NCBI GenBank assembly: GCA_900708905.1
Contig: CAADRB010000040.1
Coordinates: forward strand, 395,576 to 459,575
Direction: 5' to 3'
DNA: 64,000 bases
Source of the DNA: Hymenolepis diminuta
Taxonomy: Eukaryota; Platyhelminthes; Cestoda; Cyclophyllidea; Hymenolepididae
The notes beneath the pieces were generated by a model. It saw only the letters and a program-made list of their open reading frames with translations. It was not told the DNA's origin and ran no database searches. Shown piece by piece: positions 1-13,900 of this stretch (positions are counted from its first letter, which is position 1; each line of letters opens with the position of its first letter). The position numbers were made by a program, and so were the translations under genes.

Positions 1-2319
1 ATATCCTGTTAGTTCAAATTAGTCAGGTTGTTGAAGCAGCTTTACTTGGAATCATAACTATTTAGTCTATTGCTCTTCACAAACATGTTCTTGAAAATAT
101 CACAAAATTATCAGAGTACGCAACTCCGAAAGTTAACCAGAAAATAACGGCGGGGGTGGCGGCCCCTACCAATCTTTAAACTTAATCACGTCCAGGTATA
201 AGCTTTTGTGATGGTTTGAATCTCTAGTATCTCGCAATGGTCAGCCTTAATATCCAGTCTTAAATTTAGAGCAAAAAGCATGTCTTCCAAAATTCTTCGT
301 CAATGAAGAGGCCGTCTATAAAAACTTTATGAAACAGACCTCTAAAAATGAATCTCTCTATGTGAATAAACCTATTTAAATCCCCTTCAAATCTCCAACT
401 TCAGTAAAATTGGAGCTGGTAATTTAGAGATCATAATATAGGGCTTTAACCATGGTAGAAAGCGCTATTCGAATGCCGTGATATGTGGTAACCTTGGAAG
501 CAAGCAAATTTCGCCATCCTCTTTCTACTTTTATTTACATTTGATAGCTTCATAAGCAATACCTACATTAAATAAAAACAGCAATAGACAAACTTAATAG
601 ATTTTATTGAAATAATAAATTCGATAACCCTTGTATAGTTTTTTGAAATATCCAAACGACGTGGCGGATAAATAATAATAAAGCAATTGTCATTGCATTC
701 CATAGTCGGATGTGATCTAATGGCATGATACGTCGTATGATATGGGGTGAAGTAGGTATATGTGGGGACGCGTATGGATGTCCTTTATTCAACCATGTCG
801 CAGTAATACGTTAGTTTGTAGCCGCCACAAGATGACTCAAGTCTTCTCAGCCTAAACAACCACAAGAACTCACAAAACCAGACGCAAATAACCTCACTAA
901 CCCCACTTTATTTTAGCCTTTACATACAATGCCACTGTCACATACGCCGTTAGGCGCATAACCAGTTCCTCTTTCTGCAACTCTCCCTCTCCCCACTCTC
1001 TTTTCTCAACTATTTAAAATACGCAACTGATCCGTCTCAACTCTCGTTCTTATGATTTATGTTATCTCCAGTTAGTCTTTCTGATCATTCGATTTTAAAA
1101 GGAGATATCCAGGTAAGATTATAAAAGATGCTTGACTTGGAATTAGCGCTACCTTAAGTCCATGTAATTCCATTGATCAACCTCCGTATCATGCAAACCT
1201 GACTTGAGCTAATTCGAGTAAGGGTCTATTCACATTACTCTCGTGTTTTTGACACTTTGGGCTGTGATTGTTACTAAACTTAACTGTATTAACCTTTATT
1301 CTCTTTTTCACAAAATGGATAAAGAAAAAAATCAAATTGCTCAAACATGTTAAGTTAACAATTACGTGAGTGATTACAAAATAGGTTTATGGTAAGTTTC
1401 GAAGTTTATTTACTTTCACTGATTTAATTTAAGAAGAGAAACATTCCCTCATATGAACAAAGTTTCATTGTTAACAAAAATAAAGCATTATTTTTTAGCA
1501 TCAAATGCTTCCAGGGCTCAACCACGTCCACCTGATGGCTGTCAGCCGACTTCTCACGTCAAGTGGCCAGCCTTCATTATACTTTTCAGTATCATAATAA
1601 TTAGAAAAATTAAGACAGCTGAGCCAACAACTAATCTTAAACCAGCCCATCATTCATCAGTTTGGCGACTACTGTGACGTATTAAATTGTGAAGGTCCGT
1701 ATATACGGTTTTTTCTATCGTTAAACGATCTAGAATTAATGTGATCATGGAATGACAAAAAAACAAAATATCGTCATTCCGTTAATTTTCTCTATACTAC
1801 AATTAACGCTTCAAACATCCTGAGCCGTGAAGAGCACAAGAATTACGATTACTACCTGATATTAAAGGTAATCCTTGGACTCAATGATTGAAATAAATGT
1901 CATGCTGACGGCCATATATCTCTCAGTTCAGGCCAAATACTTTACACACAATCACTTCCATCATCAATTACCAATTTCGTATTCCTTTTATATATCCAAA
2001 TATGTACGAAACCTTGAACCTAGACGATAACTGGAATGATATTCACAAGGTTTGTTCAGAATGGTAGCACAAGTGATAGAAAAAATTAAATTGCTTGTAG
2101 ACTTTAATTAATGTACTTCTAGGTATTTTTTATAGCTAGCTTCAGAAGTCAGTATGGACATAAATTTATGCTTTTTTAAACACTAAATAATGAAGTAGCA
2201 TTGATATTTTAACAAAAGGGGCTAATTATATAATTGTAAGTGAATTCGACATTTAGACTAGGGGATCGGCAAAAACTGACATCATGAAAGACGTATTTCC
2301 TAAATAAGACAAAACAGCA
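1..2319. other. 3' flank of CPTP, no supported gene
   Basis: AT-rich sequence with short ORFs only. A 62-codon minus-strand frame (792-604) has a hydrophobic segment and a stop inside an AATAAA, but starts at TTG. Otherwise I see nothing. Confidence 0.4.
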
Positions 2320-5300
2320 TCAAGGGAGATCAAGCATATCGTTTTGAGCATAGATATCTTGAGTGATCTGGTAGACCTTGCGAAGAATTGGGATGCTTGT
2401 TTCAATGAGGTATTTCCGACAAGTTTCCTCAGTAGTTAGATCACCATCCAAAGCTTGCATGGCAACAAGATTTGATATAAATGTTTGACGATAGGGTAAT
2501 GCCCGAAACGCCAAATCACAGGCCTTTTGAATTGCCCAGGGATGGTACTTTGCCAAACTTTCGTCGTATGCAGTTCTCGCCAATTGAGATAACGTCACTT
2601 CAGGGGGATCTGAAATTTTAAAAACATATAAGCTAGTATCATTTTTGGAATGAGAAAACATTTTTTTGGTTAGTGTGTTCATGCATTTTCAATATTAATT
2701 AACTAGTCAATATTCACTGGACATCGTGGATTTATTCGGTAATCCAAGGAACTAATAATAAAACTTGAATTTTGAAACAAGAAGCAGTAAACTAACAATT
2801 AATTAAATAGTACACAATCCTAATTCAAACATTAGCAGGGATCTTTGATCCTCCGATTTCGCTATCAGATTCTGCCACAGGCTCCTCTCTCCTTACTCAA
2901 ATTGGGATATTTTACTGTTTTCTGAGTACAGATGCTTTCCCATGATAAAGATGTGAGTTTTGCCTGGTTAGAAATTGTAACTTGACAAAAGCAGACGAAC
3001 TGATTTTGAAGAACATTTACACTGGAGCTGTGTAATTTTTTAAAACTCGAGATATTGAAAAGCAATGCTTTCTTTGACTTGCATTTTAAGTGCACCTGGA
3101 ACATTAATCAAGAGTACTTAATAGAGTTTATGATACTATTTCAGTATCCTTGTAGATTTAAGCCATCAAATTAAAAAAAATGTGCGATGAAGTACCTCTC
3201 AATCATAACGAACACGGATAAGGTCTTACCCTTCAAAGATTATTTTAACAATTCCAATAAAGTGTATATGATTGTATTTCTATTCCGTGTCGGAGGGAGT
3301 AAAATTCATGTGGAACTGTCCTGAAATTGAAATGTATGGAATTGTCCAAATTTTGCATGGGAAAGCATACTTCCGGAACTTTATAAAACCCAGCGTTAAT
3401 CCAGGTGAAAAATAAATTTACCCTCGTCAACAAGTACACGAATGCAAAACAAATAAAAATATTGGATTTTATGCAAACAAATGCATCACAATCACGGAAA
3501 ATTTTGAAAAAAAATTGAATACAGGTATCTAGCTGGGGTTCCTACCGAATACTATGAAATACCCAATCAGAAACGAGATTTCAGACGCTTTATTTTTGGT
3601 GCAATCTGGAGGGCAGCAATTTTGAATATTTTTTCTGGATTAAGTACCGATGCAAAGTGTTATGCTCTTTTCTAAGTGATTGTGTTACCGTACTTAATTA
3701 ACGTTATGCAAGTGCGTAGGCAATCTCGTAAAAGAAAAGGATTTGGATTGAAACCAGATATCGGAAACAGATGAGGTCAGTTGAATCAAGAAATCCACGT
3801 AGGAGATCAATAGGTTCGATCAAGAACAGAACCACTGATAAAAACGATGATGAATACGGAACCTTAACTTGGTCAGAAAAGCAATCCTTCGAAAAATTGT
3901 GATTGGTGCCTATTAGCTAGTGCTTATACAGAAAAGATATCTCCATTTATAAAATTAAAGATAACGTGATAAAAATACCATGATAAAAAAATTACATATA
4001 ATCCATCAAAAATTTACCAAAACAATAAGAAACTCTCAAATAAATGCATCAGATGAAACATACAACTTTGTGGCTAAAAATAAAAGATTATTCAGAAAAT
4101 TTGATTTGTCGCAATTCGATTTGTGCAATGAATTGACATCTTAGAAAAAAAATATTGCAACTAAGTTTTGTTAATGTACACAGACTTTTACAGAAACAGA
4201 GAACTAAACAGAACGTGAGGAACTCATAGCCGCTTATAGATATCAACATCTCAAACAACTTTTGACGGATATCATAAGTTGAAATTGGGACAATCGGGGA
4301 AAAAATGTAGATGAAACATTATATATCAGTTAAAACTGCTTTGAATAACTAACATTATCTTGCTATTTTAATAATACGGCAGCTCAACTTTGTTTTCTAG
4401 CTCTTTCATAGTTGTAACCGATGGCATCAAAGATAAAGAAACGATGCGAGTCGGTCTGACATCGCAAAAAGTAAAGATGAGGATAAAATAGAAAGGAGAA
4501 AGTGAGTCATAAAAAGTTTAGGGTCATAGGTAAACGAAGAGGCAATTAAATAACTTGAAGAGCATGCTGGAAATTCAAACATCACTTAAAAGTTTAATGA
4601 AAGATTATTGAAATTGTACTATGTCAAAATATTTAGTGTAAGACTTCATAAAGGATTATTTATTTTGTCAGTTATTCTGATAGAGTTGTGCAATTAATTC
4701 ACTCTTAGTAATCAAATGATACTACACGTAAAAAAATATTGCAGTCGACAAAACAGAATACTTACTAAAGGGAAGAAACATATGAGAAAAGATTCATAAT
4801 GAATCTGATAAAACTCTCAACTTACACAAATCTATTTCGGAATCTACGGTCAGAACCCATGAATAAAAAAATATTTTCGAATAAGATTAGAACATAGATC
4901 TTGAAATGGAATTTCGGAAATGGAATTTCGGAAACGTAATATCTTCCAATAGGGAGATTAAATCTATAGGAATAAATTTCCCAAACCTCAAATAATAAGC
5001 CATAAGCTAACATTGGATGTATATTCAATTTCAAAGAAATCTAATATATATTCGAATATAGAGGCAGGAAAATTATGATATATCTCTAATCAGCTAAAAA
5101 TAATTAACATAAGGTAATTTTATACTCTTCTGACCAAATTCAACACATCAATTCCCAAAATATTATATGATAAAGCCAGTAAATTGGCTTCACAAATAAA
5201 CAGGGTTATTATCACAACCTATCATGATAAAATGAAGGTGTAACGGAGAGGTCATAAGTCGAACGCTTGATATTTAAATAAGATAGCATTTTTCATCAAG

Positions 5301-6284
5301 GAAAAGATAGCGCTAAAAATTGAGGCAATATTAAATAAATCGTCCACTTCAATTTGATTATGAATGTCGGATTTGAAGTAAGAAGACTATAGCATTCTAC
5401 ATCCTATGAAAACAGAATTTAACTTCCATCCATTTTTAGTACACTCAGAAATAAACTGAAATTAAGATAGGCATATTTTAATTAATTTTAACACAAGTAG
5501 CAGATAAAGTGGTTGGGAGAGTTTAAGAAGAGAAAACAATCGTAAACTTGCTAAGAATAAAGGATGACGGGAAAAACAGAAAGGAAGTTCTACTGTCAAG
5601 ACTTATGAAATCCATTTGCCTGATATTTCTAAAGCTAAAAGCAACATGTCACTAACAAAAGTGCTCCAATAGATTTAATCAATTTAATGTTTCAGAATAA
5701 AACTTATCATAAACAAAACAGGATTCTTGATGTTGAAATCCTATGATAGTAACTGGATGATAGTGTATAAAATTTATTAAGAAAAAATTAGTCACAAACG
5801 TTACAACTTGAATTAGTTCTACCTCGGTTATTTAAGCATTTTATACGACGGACATACCACTGCAGACTCTTTCAAACAAATCGATGATGAAGAGGAAAGC
5901 TCGATGAAGACGCAAGAGATTTCGACTGCCCATAGTAGCATTGCTATTTGACTTCAGTTTATTGTTTTCGTACTGATTGGCCTCAAATGTGCACATTTTC
6001 TGAACTGTAGAAAAATGTTCGCAAAAGTCAGTTGGATGTTTTTCTGGATTTCGGAGATCACTTAGAATTCCAAGCTTTTGGTTCACATCCCTCATTATAA
6101 AGTACATAAAGCTACCTAAGGAATCAACAATACTTTAAATATTTAAATGGATTTGCACCGATTTAACGTACGTGGATAATTCTTTGTAGCCGGCACAGTA
6201 GTCAGTGAGATTAATGTCATCACCAACAATGGACTGAGAAAAGTGATTTGTCATTTGCCTCAAGTCGAAAACACCGTCTGGCAT
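2320..6284 (-). CDS. CPTP: Ceramide-1-phosphate transfer protein (GLTP fold), 3 exons
   Basis: Coding exons, in transcription order, are 6284-6172, 6111-5858 and 2609-2320, giving 218 aa, close to the ~214 aa of animal CPTP. The family moves ceramide-1-phosphate between membranes (trans-Golgi, plasma membrane) as a soluble all-helical protein. Seen in the sequence: MPDGVFDLRQ start resembling the family N terminus; the phosphate-binding RDVNQK segment (Asp46, Lys50); LRLHRA (Arg105, Arg108); YHPW with the conserved His145; and the exact C-terminal ending LDLP. Intron 1 (6112-6171, 60 bases) joins in phase with donor gtacgt and acceptor ggtag; relative to the human protein about seven residues before LSTFMYF are missing, so this junction is the weakest part. 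Intron 2 (2610-5857) is 3.2 kb. A good acceptor (ttcag) ends at 6289, five bases before the ATG, consistent with a 5' UTR intron or spliced-leader addition. It is divergent from TECPR1. Confidence 0.93.
2610..5857. other. CPTP intron 2
   Basis: Very AT-rich, without convincing exons. It contains a perfect 14-base tandem duplication (GAAATGGAATTTCG, 4903-4930). Confidence 0.6.
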
Positions 6285-6288
6285 TTTT

Positions 6289-7904
6289 CTGAAGAATAAA
6301 TAAAATATAACAGTGGACGTAAGCAAATATTTTAAAAGGGTTCTGCAAGAATCCCTAATGCTAATCAGTAAATATAATGTACTGGCTAAAAGGAGCTTTT
6401 TGCTCCTTTCTCCGATGGTGAAAAAAGCAAGCAATTCATAGAAAAGATAATTTAAAAAAAAACAATGAAGGAATGCTAAAGTTGCCGTTCAGTGAACTAT
6501 TCTATACTTGACAATATGTTAGCTACTTTGTATTAACAATCGTCGTAAAAAACACCCACACCCTTGTGAAGTAAAAAATACAAAAGCACAGCAGCTATAT
6601 CAAACAACTTAAACAAATCCGGAAGGTCGTTTTAGCAGAAAGTATTTTAACAAAATGAAGTGTTTTTATTAGAAGACATTTAATTTTATTTAACATAGTT
6701 AAAATGGAATAAAAATACTGTTTTGCAGTATTTACTCGCTGGGCTTAGATTGACCGAAAATCAGCATATATAAATATTTGCAGTGCAAAATATCAAAGTA
6801 TAAATTTATTATATGTTTATGGAGTTTGGTTACTGTCACTATATGTACACGTTACATTTGAACCTTCTCAACAAAAAACTGTGACACGATTAGGCATTTG
6901 CCCTTTTTGATTAGGAAACAAATTAAATGTAGGTTGGAAGTAAGGAAAACGAGTCTATATTGAAATAATTTGTGGGTACTTTGGGACTGTTAGACTGTTA
7001 GTTTGTGATTGTCCCGGCACACTTAATGTTAAATAATATAACGTCGATGGTAGATTGAGAGAATAAATTGACAACAATAATTTTGGGATGCTCCAGTTGA
7101 GAAATAACGCTTTAATTAATTTCACTTATATTTGGTATTCCCGATTCTATTCAATCAGACTGAAGTCATTTACTGTTGATGAAAATGAAATAGTTTGGTG
7201 CCTAAGGACTTTTGTACAAGTGCGGGCAACTATCACATTTTCGAAAACTATTATCCATATCGGACATCATAGAGAGTGTCAGGTTTTTTACAAGAATGTT
7301 TTATTTGCAAAAATTCTGTAACATTTCATTGAACAAATATGGTAGCTCTCATATTCGTATAATAAAATGGTCATATGATTAACGTATATAAATTATTTTT
7401 GAAAAGCCGGATGAATTAGTATTTTGCATCACAATTATAGATACATTCAAAATGACATAGAAGTTTGAGATTTGAATTGTGTGATAAAAATAATAAAAAA
7501 TACATAAATGTATCAAAATATGTGAAAACAATCTCTCCTCATATCACAGATTATTTTTGTCTGACAGAAAAGTCTAATTTCCATGACCTTGTTCCCGTCC
7601 TCCGACCAGCCTCTTCTCTACAAACTTTAATGGTGAATTACCTATCATTCTTGGATTATTTAATTTTGTCACGCAAGGGCATACTTTTTTTTATAAATAA
7701 AACAAAATTCGGTAATTATGGTGCATCCTGTTGTCTGATAGTACTATTAGTGAATATGTATGTATATTAATTTTGCAAAATTTAAAGAATGCTTGATTTT
7801 AAGAGCTTTCTTTTGTCAAACAAAGAGCGTATGTTAGTTGTCATTGGATCTACAATTATTTAATTTTACCTGAAGTCCAATTTTCGAGTGATAATACCTC
7901 ATTT
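6289..7904. promoter_or_regulatory. Divergent CPTP/TECPR1 intergenic region
   Basis: The 1.6 kb between the two start codons must hold both promoters and 5' UTRs. No clear TATA box at a useful distance from either ATG; the ORFs at 7088-7321 and 7465-7770 are AT-rich chance frames. A bidirectional promoter is an inference from layout. Confidence 0.4.
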
Positions 7905-10900
7905 ATGGTAGACATGCATGAGCATTGAATTTCTCTTTTGAATTAGCCGGAACAGCATTTATGGAGTTGTGATGATCAAGGTAATGCCTACTATCTTTCC
8001 TCTTGGGATGCTGGTTGGAAACGAATAAGGGCTCGTAGGGGCCGTCAGCTCCGCATTAAACGCATTGTGGCTAGCAGTTGGTGTATTTGGGTAATTGCTG
8101 CTGATCAATCGCCTTACCTCCTTGTTCCATTCGATGGCACAACCATTAGAGTTACGGAAATCATCACTCAGAATGAGGTACGCCTGTTCTTATTTTTTTC
8201 TGGTTGTCATTGTGAAGTCTATGAATTATGAAGTTAATTCACTTATGATAAATGCGAACGCCTACTCAAGTTGGCCTTTAATTAATATTTCCTCTGTGTA
8301 ATAGTATTTGCCGTGGTAGAATTATCGGTACTGTAACCTTATTAAATTGCTTTTTTCCCTAATGCGTGTCTTCGATGTTTTTCCACCAGTCTGGGCGAAA
8401 CAACCCTTTCTTCTCTGACTTATCTCTTGTTGAATTTCATCGCTGTTTGATGAAATGATAAACTTTGAACGCTTATCATCTGTTTTACTTATGTTTTCTG
8501 GTTATTTTTTCGCCTGGCTTAACTATAAGGGTTTAATGCGTTTCTGTAAAACAGTAATACCTCACTACATTATCGTAGATGAGATAAAAGAAATCAATCA
8601 TTGGAACGCACTAGGTTTATTCCTCTATGTTTTAGATCTGATGGATGGAAAGTCTTTAATAATTAATTTGGATAGAGAAGAAAACCTCACAATCGTTTAT
8701 GCTGATTCATTATTAGTAAGCTTTCACTTTTCGGTTGACGATTTAGTCATACTTCTGCAAGCTCTCCATTTGTGGAATTTGTCCTGCAGTGGTATCATTA
8801 AAAGAAGAAAGTAATAACTGACTGATAACTCCTGGGGCTATTTATTTCGGTAAACTTTAGACGTATCTGGATATCTTATCATTTTATTCATCAATTAGGC
8901 AGTTCACATATGCAAATACGATTCAAATCCTTATGAATGGTGATTCCAATTTATTTATTTGCAGAATCTACCTAGTCCTAGCCTTATTCGGTCGTCATCT
9001 TCCCTATTTAGCTGTTTGTCCTCAAACTCCAAATTATTGTTGCCTTGATTCGATTATTCTTGAAGACGGTGGGAGTATTATTCATAATATCTCTGGTGTT
9101 TTTTAAAATACTTTAGTAGGGCATTAATCTGACATTTTCATAACATTTATTTCAATATGGATAGATTTAACGGCCTTAAATGGTCCTTTAAGGTTTATAG
9201 AAACCAGCAAATTTTTATTACTATCTTTTTCAGAGATGGAATCCCTCATCCGGATTTTCTGCATCTAATTTAACAGCCAAAGACCCACCAGAATTTGTTC
9301 AGGATGGTCATGAAACTTACAACTGGTCTACTCTACCGTCGACAAGGTGGCAATGGGAATCCGCTGATTGGGAGTACCTCCTTGAACATAGCGGTGATCG
9401 AGCTGTAAGTTGGACGTAAATTGAACAATTGAAGTATTTTGGTTGCTCCTCTTTCTTAAATTTATTATCATTTTGGATCAAACGGTGATGACACGTCCTA
9501 AGATTTCTCTATGTATTTTAATTTAGAAAGTCCATTAAAGTTAAATGGGATCATTATTTTTATTCTATTCCTCAAATATTTTAGCATTCTTTATTTTATT
9601 AACATTGTACGGATTCAAGTATCTTTGATACTGCTAGACCGTATTGTAATCCTGAGTCGGGAAAAGCTAGAGAAAAAATCGTGTTTATTTTTCTCAAATT
9701 TAAAATAAAATTCGTACTTAACTCTTCTCCTGATGTCTACGAATTATGAAGTATTACTGATCTTTCGCTTGGTATACGGTATCGTATGTAGTAAAAGTTT
9801 GCTTTGGCTCAATTTTTCCCTTAATCTTACTTTTCTCCTTTCTTTTTAATTAGCGTCTACTTTAACCTGTCACCGGTTGTTTTGTACCTTCTTTGTTTGT
9901 ATTCCAGTTCCTGGCTGTATTCCGTTTTCCATCTATTAGTATTTTATATAATGACCTTTTTGACCGAACCCACGTTCCTGCTTTATCATTAACTTGATAT
10001 AAAATAAAAACTAGACCAATAAATCTCTTTTTAGCTCTCCACTTAATATTATCGTTTTATATCACCGTTTAGGGAGCTCGAGTAAATGCCTGCTCACACT
10101 TCATCCTTGGTTATAATTATGGCTGTAGTCGAAATTAGGCCTAATTCAACTTCAATTTCCCTCTTTAATCTCTGTCTTGAGGGCATCAGAATACTTTGAC
10201 AAATGTTGCATCTTGTTTGCATTCTAAGACATTAAATATCATTTGCTTGAGTTTATGAGTGCCTTTCCAGTGTAATGGATAAACATAATTTTGGGTTAAT
10301 AGTGTGTGAAACAGAGCAATATATTTCTGACCTTTTCTTAATACAATGTTTAAATTGCCTCTCCTGAACGGCAGTGGTAAACAGTTTTTTGTCTAAATTT
10401 TCTTTTTAATAACACAATAAATCACAAACTTTTCTTCAGTAAAAATGCCATTTTCCTTGGAATGTTTACCCATCGTTCAGCCAATTCTTCACATTGTGAC
10501 GAATAACGTGAATTATTTCTTGATTCACAAGAAATTGGTTATTAACGATGTGTTTAAAGGTTTTCACTGATATTCAATTCTTTATAGTAAATTTTCGTTC
10601 GAGTTGGGTGACCTAACAGAAGGGTCAATATTTGCTAATAAGAAATGTGATAAAATGAACGAGACAATTGTTGCATGCGACATTTTTGCTTCTAGATAGT
10701 AAAGGCGTTTATTTTAATGCTTGCATTAAAGTTGTTCTTTATTTGTTTTTTAGTTTTGTTTTACTTTTTAGTTGTTTTTAATTGACCTCTGTTATGTGAA
10801 TCGAGATGCTGACAAGCGTATCTCAGGACCGTATATTCAATAGTTATTCAGAAATCGAAATTGAATGTTGCTTTTCCATTCCTAGGACGTATTGTAGTAC

Positions 10901-13900
10901 ATGCCACTTTTCAACGTTTATTGTGATTAGAAAAAATGGGCAATCTTCTATCGGTTTGGTGGCAGGTTGATCTCCAACAATTGATCTCTTGAAAAAGCTT
11001 AATCGCTATAATCACTTTACTTCATTTTAGGGCTGGGAGTATTCTTCCTCCTTCCATCCGCAGGCAGTTTTCACCTCCTGCTACCGTGTTGACAGTGTTG
11101 TTAGGCGCCGCCGATGGCAACGCGTTAGACGCTTTCTCGGTCATGATCGATGGCTGCTTTGCAGTGTCTCTCAGGCAGATTTGAATCCCCTTAGAAGTGG
11201 CTCCCGACGGTCTTCCGGTTCAAATGCGGTTCATGTTCATAAACTGGTACTGGGAGGCGAAAATATTCCCTATCAACCGCTGGGATTCCATGTTCTTTGG
11301 GCTGTGACAAAGGACGGTCAGGTATATATATATATATATATATGAATCATATCATTTTAAAATTAATAAAATAGCAATATTTAAAAGGCAGGTAAAACTA
11401 TCAATCATCGGTCAATATGTTGGTGTGAATATTAAGATCAAATGCTTATGTATGCAGTTATTAATGAGGGTTACTAGTTGCATCCCAACCTGTTTCGTCT
11501 TGTTTGTCGTTTTTCTTGAAATATATTGCTATATCATCGAGTTTTAGATTCGATTTACCACTCCGATAGATTTCTTGAGTTTGATAGGCATACATTTTAA
11601 CTCTTTCATTCGAGGGCTTCGAGGTTGCGGTCACCTGAGGATTATCAATTAATCTAATCAGTAAATATTTATGTAGCCCAACCCAATCCCACATTTCAAA
11701 TATATCCTGGGTCAACCCTTATCAGATTGATGAGTCCTGCATATTTACACATAATTCAACGATAGATTGAGCATGCTAAACTGCTCTGTGTGAATCTGAG
11801 TCTATTAGGTGGCTAATCGAAATTGCTGGTTATTTACTATTATTTCTACTATTATTATTATTATTTCTGTAGTAGTGATAGTGTCGGGAAAAGGCTAGAA
11901 TTTTAAGCTGTTTATAAACGAAAAAACGAAAATGTTATTCTCATTTTTTAATATATTGTCACTAAAAGGCTATTTTATCTGACTGAGGTCTAATTTCCAA
12001 ATCAAATCAACGCCACCTATTGGCTACTTAGGTTGATTAGGGCTTAGTGAATCGGTCTAGCTTTAAGAAGGGCGAGACTAGTTTTCTATTCGGTAAGAAT
12101 TAAAGAGTTTGCGTTTGTTAAAGAATAATCGGACTGTGTATTTTAATACACAGAGATGTTGTTTCTTTGGTTGACTGGTGGATAAGACCCTGAAATGTTA
12201 ACGCATGGATGACGTTCTGTGTGTGCGTAGGGATTAGGATTAGGATTGATGTGAATCCAAAGGTCAATTGGAGAAATGTTGGAAAAATGAACGAAGTTCT
12301 GCAATGGAGCATTTTCTTAAGTTTCGGGTTATGAGAATTCCACATTTTTCGCCTTGCATGATTTCACATTCTGAGAAATTGTCATTACTCTAAATCTCCA
12401 ATTTTGCGATGTAGCTGTCTGGAACAGATAAAAGTTAAAATACTCCCTGAAACCCCTCCCTCTCCACAAATTTGGCAAATAAATTACATCTACAAAGGTC
12501 CTGAATTTGTGTTTAATCGATTTTAATCGTCAACCTTATGTTCAAACAGTTTAACATATTGAAAACCTCCTGCGTTAGCTTGAACTTAGATATCCTATCC
12601 TCTTTCTTAGCCAAAGTATCAGGATCTCCTAATAGCTGATGTGTTCTTTTGTTATAGTAATACAATCTTTCACCCTCCATTATTTTTCCCAGGTTGTCTG
12701 TCGAACAAACATCCATCGAAATAATCCAGAGGGCAGCTGTTGGACGCAACATCATCTTCTCTTTACTTTTGATCCTACTTCAAATACACATTGTCCAGAT
12801 GATCATCAACCCTTCGCCCTCGACATACATGTCAACCTTAATGGTCAGGTCTTTGTACTCACTGATGAAAATCAACTCTTTTTACGCACTGGCGTCTCTT
12901 GGAAGTATCCGTATGGCAAGTTGGATTGGTTAACTGGTATTTAAAAGAAAATAGGCCAAGAGATATAGTGTGGAAAGGCGATTTGAACGATGCAGCCGTT
13001 TTGAGTTCGTTCGCTCTTATGGCCGAAATAATAAAATTTTATCCTTCGGCGCTTAACTGAACATCTTTGCAATAAATTATTTCGAGTTATTATACTCAAT
13101 TGCGTCTTAAATAGGCTTTACATTTCTCAGTTTCATACCAATACCGGAGATTTATTTATTCATTCAAAACGTATTACTGGATTAGTTCTGGTAACTTTTG
13201 TTTATTAAATCTAGGGTTAATGTTAGCTGCGTTTTATTGAGCATAGCCACTTTCTCTTCTCATTTATTTACAAATAGAATTTTATACAAGCCATCTTTGA
13301 AGAAGTTATACGTTTGTCAGGCAATTTTGCTTTAACAGGAGTTGTAATCTGGCGGTAACATTTGTGTCAATGATTGGTGAAACCGCGAAATATAAACACA
13401 ATGTAAGCGAGGACGAGAAAGAGAGTGGCTACTCAGTTGATCTCCTTGCATTTTTTATTATTTATAACTGCGTGCAGTGGTATACTTCTAGTTCACATTT
13501 ACCTGTGCTTAAATCAGTGAACCATAGACCTCAATACTTCCTTTTCAATCAATTGTCATTAGGTTTTCCCGCTAATTTGGATCTTTAAAGCCGTTCACTG
13601 AGACTCTGGAGTCCGGAAGCCTACTAATGTAACTTCAATTGGCTTCCCGTTACTATTTAAATAAATATAAATATGCAGCAACTCCTTAATTCGGGCAGAA
13701 ATGCAGGAAATGTATTGCAAATAATTTTTCAATAGAGATCCTTCATAGAATTAGTCTTCATTAACTCGAAGATAAGAGTGCTTCATTTGTTGTGCCTCTC
13801 GATCATTCAGTCTTAGAACTCTGTTCATAACGTGGTAGATTCACAAATGCTTAACCTTCTTTCATAATATTATATCGATTTTCTTCCCTACTTTTATACT

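Noticed and set aside
604..792. 62-codon minus-strand frame with a membrane-like segment
   Set aside because: Starts at TTG; first ATG leaves about 40 codons. The stop falls inside an AATAAA, which is curious but not enough to call a gene.
8455..8814. 119-codon plus-strand ORF
   Set aside because: Lies within TECPR1 intron 2; composition is AT-driven and hydrophobic, and flanking exons align to the family without a gap.
11461..11715. 84-codon minus-strand ORF in TECPR1 intron 4
   Set aside because: Protein-like in parts but with no splice or poly(A) support and no recognisable domain; possibly repeat-derived.
12513..12755. 80-codon minus-strand ORF
   Set aside because: Partly antisense to TECPR1 exon 5, whose reading is well supported by TECPR motifs.
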